From Gloeopeniophorella convolvens (lineage: Eukaryota > Basidiomycota > Agaricomycetes > Russulales), in contig WTXD01000266.1 of assembly GCA_022496205.1 (NCBI GenBank), positions 1 to 14,150 on the forward strand: 14,150 nucleotides of DNA, given 5' to 3'. Of this stretch, positions 8,132 through 14,150 are shown piece after piece. The translations under genes were made by a program, and so were the position numbers. The notes under the pieces were generated by a model that made no database searches, was not told the DNA's origin, and was given only the letters and a program-made list of their open reading frames with translations. Position 1 is the first letter of the stretch. The number at the start of each line of letters is the position of its first letter.

Positions 8132-9216
8132 ATGAGCGACCTCTGCGAGGGCATCCTGACGAATCCCGACACCTCTGGCATCGGGGCGAGTCCGTCGCCT
8201 GCCCGCGCCTGCGCCACATCTCCTGACGTTCCTGACTCTTTCTCCAGGCTGGGCCCGTGGAGCACCGCGTTGACGCAGGGTGTCAAGTAACTTGGCCGTG
8301 TGTCGGCCCTCGGGGATCGGCGCCGTCAGTAGCATCGTTGCGTAGAAGTTGATGCGCATCTTGGGCAGGTCAGCAAGATCGTCACCGTCATCGTGCAGAT
8401 CGCGCAGAGCGTGCTCGACCTATACCACGCGATCTTCGTCATGCACCCAATTGCCTTCCTGGGGGTCGTGTATGCGAACAGTACGTCCCTCTCTCAGCAT
8501 GGGCGACCCTTGCCGGGGCTAACTCGCATGGTGCAGACCTGCGGCGCTTCGTGCTCCTGGACGAGCGCAGCTTCCGCATGTCCGTGATGCTCTTGATCCA
8601 GATGGCTTCCGCCGCGATGTTCATCGACCGGTCTGCGTATGTCTGGGTCAAGGACACGGACTTCGGCGCGCAGCCCGCGTGCGACGACCTGGTCAAGTAC
8701 GTCGTCTTCGGCGTTAAGTGTGCGTGCGGTGGTCACGTGGCTGCGCGTGCCCTCGTTCGTCGGGCTCGGGGGCGCGGTCTCGGGGCTGCCGTACCAGATT
8801 GGCATGGTCGTCGGGTCGGCGCGGCGTGAAAGCACGCAGGCTGCGGATCCGGAGAAGCGGCCTGGGGAGGACGAGTACGAGGAGCAGGCGCAGATTGCGG
8901 GAGGTGACGAGGATCGTCCGCAAGCTGATGCGGATCTTTTCGTGGGTCTTCTCTGTGGGGTGTGAGCGCTTGAGCGCTCAGGTGGGCCGTGTACGGCATC
9001 GTGATCCTCGGGTTGACGGTGCGTGGCGCCTCTGCTCCTGTGATGGATGTCTACTCACAGACCTCATGTTACAGGTCTTAACGCAATCACGAGTACATCC
9101 AATCGGGGAGGGATCCTGGAACTTTGGCCAAATCGTCGCTCATCCCGTCGTGCGTCATCGGGATTATGGCAGCCATCTACGCATGGTATACGACACGGCA
9201 TAGCGAGCGTAAATGA
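8132..9216 (+). pseudogene. Decayed multi-pass membrane protein gene
   Basis: The ATG at 8132 begins MSDLCEGILTNPDTSGIG, a start reminiscent of a fungal family of multi-pass membrane proteins. Readable segments follow in order: VTVIVQIAQSVLDLYHAIFV from 8381; an intron at 8481-8536 (GTACGT...GCTAAC...GTGCAG) leading to RRFVLLDERSFRMSVMLL; PACDDLVKYVVFGV to about 8715; VRAVVTWLRVPSFVGL from about 8720 in another frame; IVRKLMRIFSWVF from 8913 in a third; VYGIVILGLT at 8989-9018, then an intron 9019-9074; EGSWNFGQIVA; and SLIPSCVIGIMAAIYAWYTT ending at TGA 9216. At least three of the frame changes leave no room for an intron. It is probably a pseudogene; some breaks could be assembly errors. 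Function is unknown beyond being membrane-embedded. Confidence 0.6.
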
Positions 9217-9958
9217 AGGCGCTCTCTAGTGTGTTTTATCTTCAGGGTTTCAGTGCTTTATACGGTCGTTGTACAGTATTCGTGACATGACAATAAGAAA
9301 TGAGTATTAATGCGCTATACATCGCTTGATTCTCTCGCTGGCTGGTTGACCAGGGGCCGCCTGGCCCATGCGATGGAACTAGTGGCGTCCGAGGAGGCCA
9401 GGTCGGGAGGAGAAGTTGGGTCGTCGGACTGGATGCGGTCATGTTACGTAATCCTGACGCGATGCCTTCCGCTGGATTGCCACGGCCGGAGATGATTTGA
9501 TTTCAACAGAGCGATTCGCTGGTTGCGAGTGCTTATTGTGTAGGCTTGGGGTGCTGCGGACACGGGCCAAATTGGTCGAACAAATTGGGTGGTTGTGAGT
9601 GTGAGAGCTGGTGCCAAGAAAGGTTTCCGGGGGATCGGAGTGCTGCGCTGGGCCTGGCTTAGTGAGTCGAGTAGAGCGTCGAGAGAACACAAACAAGAGT
9701 TGAGAGAAACGACGACGGCAGCCCTCAAGTTCGCCTGACTTATCCTTATTTCGCCCTCTTTCCCTCTCATAATCTAATCTTCTCCGCACCGTCGCTGGGC
9801 AAAGTGGACATGCCCAGTCTCTCCGTCCTGCCAGCATCTCCCCCTGCAGGTTTCCCCGGCCCTTCTTTCTCTTGTCCGTTCGCAGTCTACCCCCGCCAAA
9901 TCCTTGCTGATCGCACCACACAGCCTCACAAAACGTCCCTCCGCGCACCCCAGACGAC
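9217..9958. other. Intergenic region and promoter of the deubiquitinase gene
   Basis: About 740 bp precede the start at 9959. A pyrimidine-rich tract covers roughly 9738-9790, as often seen just upstream of transcription starts in fungal housekeeping genes without a TATA box. No TATA element was found. An upstream ATG at 9810 lies out of frame with the main start. A long minus-strand open frame over 9439-10188 is treated as an antisense shadow of exon 1 and its leader. Confidence 0.5.
9738..9790 (+). promoter_or_regulatory. CT-rich core-promoter tract
   Basis: The plus strand is dominated by C and T here (for example CGCCCTCTTTCCCTCTC) and lies 170-220 bp upstream of the ATG at 9959. Such tracts commonly mark the transcription start region of TATA-less fungal genes. 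The exact start cannot be read from the sequence. Confidence 0.4.
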
Positions 9959-12900
9959 ATGTCCGTGGCCGAGATCAAGGAGCGTGCTATACAGCAGGCG
10001 CAGCGCGCAAGCCGAGGCGCCTCCGCCCTCTCCATCATCCGCTCTGCCAAGGGCCAGCTCTCCCTCGCCGAGTCACACGAAAGCCGCGGGGAACTCAAAG
10101 AAGCCCTTAGCGCATTCACAAAGGCTGCCAGTCTCACCCAGGGCTTCATGGACTCGACCGAATTCAAGGCGGAAAGCCTTCCCAACAAGCGCGGCGTCCT
10201 CTGGAAGGAGTTTACCGACTTTCAACAAGTGTGTGGCATTTTACATTTCTCGCCTCCGGGAGACTCATTGCATTTACAAGGGCGAGGGAAGTAATCTCGC
10301 CCAGCGCGCACATGCAATAGAAAGCAGGTTGTTGCAGGTTGAGAGGTCCGCTTCACAGTACGTCAGCGTGCTGCCCTCTTCATCCGTATCACCTTTTGAC
10401 GACCACTCGAGACCGAACGGACACACGTCACCACCAACGGAGAATGGAAATGGCGTACAGAAGATGTCCGGGGGCAGCATTGCGGACCGCATGCGCTCGC
10501 TGCAGGACGCGGGCCTGTCCGTGGCCACCACGAAGCGCGTCTCCAGGGAGCTCCCCTCCACCTTGTCGATACCCCTCTCCCCTACGTCCATATCTTCTGA
10601 TGCCACTCGCACCATCCGAACCTCCCTCCAGTCCATCAGCATCTCCTCGCCACCACCCATTACTCACAGTATCTCAACAGCGTCAGCAAAGGTCACCAGT
10701 CCCCCGCCAACGTCCCACTCATTCGTATCCCCGTCCGCCCTTGGCCCACCATCTCCCACCTCTTCCGCCTCTTCGTCTCCGCGTACCTCTTTCCAAACCC
10801 CGGTAGAGTTTTCCCAAGCGTTCCCGTCCATCGATGAGCTCGAGGAGATTGATAGTCGGCGTGCTCCCGTTGCTGTTCCCGACGTGGAGGTGAGCAGCAG
10901 GCCTACATCGTGGCGTGGCGGCTACGCCAGTGGCAGCGGCAGCCCGAACGGCGACCGCTCTCCCGCAACAACGGCGAAATCGTTCCCTGTACTACCCGTT
11001 GACTTCGGCCCGCGTCCATCGAGCACGCCCATTACTCCCGTCGCCGATCACTTTGCAAGCCGCCCCGCGTCACCTGTAAAGCGGCCTCTCGGCTTCCGCG
11101 GCTCCCGCTCACCACTCGTGCCTGCCGCCGACTTGCACACCAAGAGCCTTGCAACGCCGCGCGAACTGCACGACTACATATACCGCAACGAGCTCAAGGT
11201 GCTCATGCTCGACGTGCGCACGCGCGACGAGTTTGAGCGCGAACACATCCGCGGCGATGCCGTCGTGTGCATCGAGCCGTCTGTCCTTCTCCGCGAGAAG
11301 TGAGCCTTTTGTCATGTTCCGCCGAATGTCGCTGATGACGATGACGACGCAGCGTGACGGGCGAAGCGATCGAGGATTCACTTGCTGTTGCGCCGCGCGA
11401 TGAGTGGGTCCTGTTCTGCAACCGCGACAAGTTCGACCTCGTCGCGCTGTACGATTCAGCTTCTGAGACGCCCGGCCCTCCCGAGGCACCGCTCGCGCGC
11501 CTCATGCGCGCGATCTACGAGACCGAGTTCCGCAAGATTCTCAAGCGCGTGCCGGTGTTGCTCATTGGCGGGCTTGAGGCGTGGCGCGCGGAGCTCGGGG
11601 AGGATGAGCTCGTCCGCGCCGAGCCGCCAACGCCACCCCCACAGGAGAACGTGCGCGCGCTTCCGCCCCTGCCTTCTGCTGCACCTGCGCCACCATCGAT
11701 ACCCCGAGCCCCTCTTCTCCCGGCATCAGTACGCCCGCGCTCGGGCACGGAGACGGCCGCACCACATCCGCCGCCGTCACTCGTGCCTGGGGACCGCCTG
11801 CGCCATTCCATCGACCAGGGCGCTCCTCGATCAAGGTAGGCTTTCCCGTGCAGCCACTGCCGCGCACCTGCTGACATGGAGCGGGAAGGTCGTCGGAGCC
11901 ACCAGAGCACCAGGCCCCACCCCCAGACTCAGCGCCCGTGCGCCGCCTGCAGCGCAAGCCGACGATGACGCGCCCACCGTCCGTATCATCGCTGACCGCG
12001 TTCCCGCGCACAATGTCCGAGGGCGTACGTGTCCTGCCCCCGTCTCTCCTCCACGCACGACTAATACCCGCCGCGGACCACACAGGTGCCCTCCCCCACG
12101 ATCCCGCACGCGCTGCCGAACGGCGCGGGCGCGATCCAGTACCCGCAGTTCCCCCGCACGCTCGCGCCGCACCTCTCCGGCACGGGCGCGGCGTCGTCGT
12201 CGTCCTCGTTCGGCGGGTCCGCGGGCCTCGCGTCGCCGCCGCAGGCCTCGCTGAGCGTGTCGTCGCTCGCGCGGCGGCGCACGCAGGACTTTGCCGAGCC
12301 GCCGCCGTTCGCGCTCCCGCGCCCGCCGATCGACTACCCGGACCTGCGCCCACCGCCCGCCGCCGCGCACGCGCACTCGCTCTCCGTGCCCGCGGCGCGC
12401 CTCGCGCAGCCCGCGCCGCCGCCGGTCCCGACGATCGCGTCGGACTGGCCCGTGACGTACTGGGCGGACGTGCAGATCGGGACGACGGGGCTGAAGAACC
12501 TGGGAAACACGTGCTACATGAACTCGACGATCCAGTGTCTGAGCGCGACGGTCCCGTTTGCGCGGTTCTTCACCGGTGCGCCGTCCGGTCCGGTCCCGGG
12601 AATGTGTGCTGACCGGGCGACTCGTGTTTAGATGGCCGGTGGAAGAGCGCGGTGAACATGGTCAACCCGCTCGGACCAAGGGCAACCTCGTGCACGCGTT
12701 CTCGAGCATCCTGCACGAGATGTGGCACGGCGAGATGCCGTACATCTCGCCCTTCCCGTTCCGCGTGCGCACTCCCCGCTCTCTCCCCGCCCCGCCCCGC
12801 CCCGCGCTGACTGACCCATTACCCGGGGCACAGCGCTCGATCTGCCAGCACGCGTCGCAGTTCGGCGGGTCGGAGCAGCACGACTCGCAGGAGTTCCTGA

Positions 12901-13928
12901 GCTTCCTGCTCGACGGGCTGCACGAAGACCTAAACCGCATCCTGCACAAGCCGCGCTTCGACCCGACGCCCGCGCACGAGGACCAGCTCGAGAAGCTGCC
13001 GCAGCAGATCGCGAGCGAGCAGGAGTGGAAGATATACCGCATGCGCAACGACTCGATCGTCGTCGACTTTTTCCAGGGCCAGTTCCGGAATCGGCTCGAG
13101 TGCCTGACGTGCCACAAGGTCGGTCCTGCCGCTGATCATGCTATGCGGTGCTGTGGGGGCGTTGCTGATGGGCCGCGGTGCGGGCAGACATCGACGACGT
13201 ATAACACCTTTATGTACCTCTCGCTGCCGATCCCATCAACCAAGAGCAGCAAGGTGGACATCCAGCACTGCCTCCAAGCGTTCGTCAACACCGAGGTGAT
13301 GGAGAAGTCCGATGCATGGTACGCCATCAGCTAGCCACCTCCTCCCCAGCACCTGACATCCACCCGCCCAGGAACTGCCCGCGCTGCAAAACGCTGCGCA
13401 AGGCGAACAAGACGCTCTCGCTCTCGCGCCTGCCACCCGTGCTGCTGATCCACCTGAAGCGCTTCTCGTTCAAGGGCCCCTTCACCGACAAGATCGAGAA
13501 GCACGTCGACTTCCCGCTGCGCGGGCTCGACCTCACCAACTACATGCCGCCGCCGCTCCCGCCCGGCGCGGGCGCGCACGCGCTCCCGTACGCGCCGGAC
13601 GACCCGCGCGCGCAGGTCCCGCCGTACCGGTACGACCTGTACGCCGTGACGAACCACTTTGGGAGCCTCAGCAGCGGGCATGTGCGTGCTTCCGTTCCCG
13701 TTTGTGCGTTCCGGGCTTGTGAGTGCTGATGTGTTTTGGGCGCAGATACCGCGTTCATTGCGTCGCGCGGTGGGTGGCTGTACTGCGACGACAGCCGCGT
13801 CACGCCGGCCAGCTCAAAGGAGGTCGTCGTGCGTGTCTCGTTTGCATCTTCTTCGTGCCCTTTACTTATCATGATGAATGCAGGGCAAACCTGCGTACGT
13901 GCTGTACTACAAGCGCGTCAAGACGTGA
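9959..13928 (+). CDS. ubp4: Ubiquitin-specific protease with rhodanese domain (Doa4/Ubp4-like), one frameshift
   Basis: Eleven exons: 9959-10228, 10281-11299, 11353-11835, 11889-12024, 12086-12575, 12632-12764, 12834-13118, 13188-13318, 13372-13681 (or 13685), 13746-13828 and 13884-13928. The protein would be about 1,128 residues. Order: N-terminal helical region (1-90, MIT/USP8-dimer-like); Ser/Pro-rich linker; rhodanese domain (about 376-520, LKVLMLDVRTRDEFEREHIRG); Pro-rich linker; C19 domain. The Cys box GLKNLGNTCYMN has catalytic C779. Zinc-ribbon pairs are CLTC (934/937) and CPRC (985/988). The His box is SSGH (H1086), followed by LYCDDSRV. Known relatives remove ubiquitin from membrane cargo at endosomes; this role is inferred. 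One base is missing near 12674, between NMVNPLG and TKGNLVHAF; exon 6 has the correct length only with one base added. A second oddity lies at the His-box junction. The ATG at 9959 fits the conserved N-terminus. Confidence 0.9.
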
Positions 13929-14150
13929 CGCGCGCCCGCGCTGCTTGCGGCTCTGCCCTGTGCTACATTTACTCACCCCTGCCATCGTCGCCTGTTTATA
14001 TTACCACCCCCGCTTGCCTTTGTTTTTGTGGTCTTCTGTCTTCCGCCTTGCTTTCTTCACTTTCCTCTGAGCGCCATATGTATTTTGCACCCATCCCCGC
14101 ACGCAGTACCCTCCCGCCCATGTCAGATATGATATATGATATCAATCATC
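13929..14150. other. 3' flank of the deubiquitinase gene
   Basis: The 222 bp after the stop are pyrimidine-rich on the plus strand and end in an AT-rich stretch around 14125-14145 with repeated ATATGAT. They presumably include the 3' UTR and polyadenylation region, but no exact site can be fixed and no further gene is visible. Confidence 0.45.

Noticed and set aside
9439..10188. Minus-strand open frame of 249 codons
   Set aside because: It lies antisense to exon 1 and the leader of the deubiquitinase gene, has no recognisable motif and is explained by GC-biased codon use on the other strand.
9804..11303. 499-codon plus-strand frame as the real start of the deubiquitinase
   Set aside because: Its first part reads low-complexity Ser/Pro/Arg in a different frame from the conserved N-terminal helical region, and it runs through a good intron; only the part from 10281 is coding in that frame.
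11562..12353. Minus-strand open frame of 263 codons, very rich in Arg, Ala and Gly
   Set aside because: It is antisense to exons 3-5 of the deubiquitinase; the composition is that of chance frames in GC-rich coding DNA.
14121..14150. AT-rich repeats near the right edge as an origin or transposon end
   Set aside because: Only a few short ATATGAT repeats in a 3' flank, with no inverted terminal structure or target-site duplication.
1..14150. Transposon, CRISPR array, tRNA or rRNA genes
   Set aside because: No transposase or reverse-transcriptase motifs, regularly spaced repeats or tRNA box sequences were seen on either strand by eye.

Overview
The window is nuclear DNA of a filamentous basidiomycete, most likely an agaricomycete. 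The coding regions are broken by many short introns of about 49-69 nt, with GT...AG ends and usually a CTRAY branch site (for example CTAAT, CTGAC) close to the acceptor. The aspartic protease resembles the polyporopepsin group, and the large P-loop plus nuclease proteins are typical of the expanded effector-like families of these fungi. No operon, tRNA, rRNA, CRISPR array or intact transposon is visible.

Left third (1-4714, minus strand): two head-to-tail paralogues of a Crinkler/RHS-type (CR) effector family. The right copy (4714 down to 1509) is intact over five exons and encodes about 996 residues: an unrecognised N-terminal header, a P-loop NTPase with Walker A SGTGKSR, and a C-terminal PD-(D/E)XK nuclease-like domain. 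The left copy enters the window only with its header exon, first intron and 12 nt of exon 2, and its header carries a 2-nt frameshift. Between them lies a promoter region with a TATA box and a cluster of four copies of the 8-mer TGCCACAA.

Middle (5454-7045, minus strand): a complete seven-exon gene for a secreted pepsin-like aspartic protease (414 aa) with signal peptide, KR-terminated propeptide, both catalytic DTG motifs and a TATA box. A GC-rich intergenic block with a perfect 20-bp palindrome separates it from the CR gene.

Right of centre (8132-9216, plus strand): remains of a multi-pass membrane protein gene. The hydrophobic segments and some splice sites are still readable, but the frame changes repeatedly.

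Right end (9959-13928, plus strand): an eleven-exon gene for a Doa4/Ubp4-like ubiquitin-specific protease (N-terminal helical region, rhodanese domain, C19 catalytic domain). All catalytic boxes are present. One base is missing just after the Cys box, and the junction at the His box only joins in frame if a less usual donor is used.

Nothing suggests that the four loci act in one pathway. The left part looks like an expanding and decaying accessory effector cluster, next to a secreted protease and a conserved housekeeping deubiquitinase.
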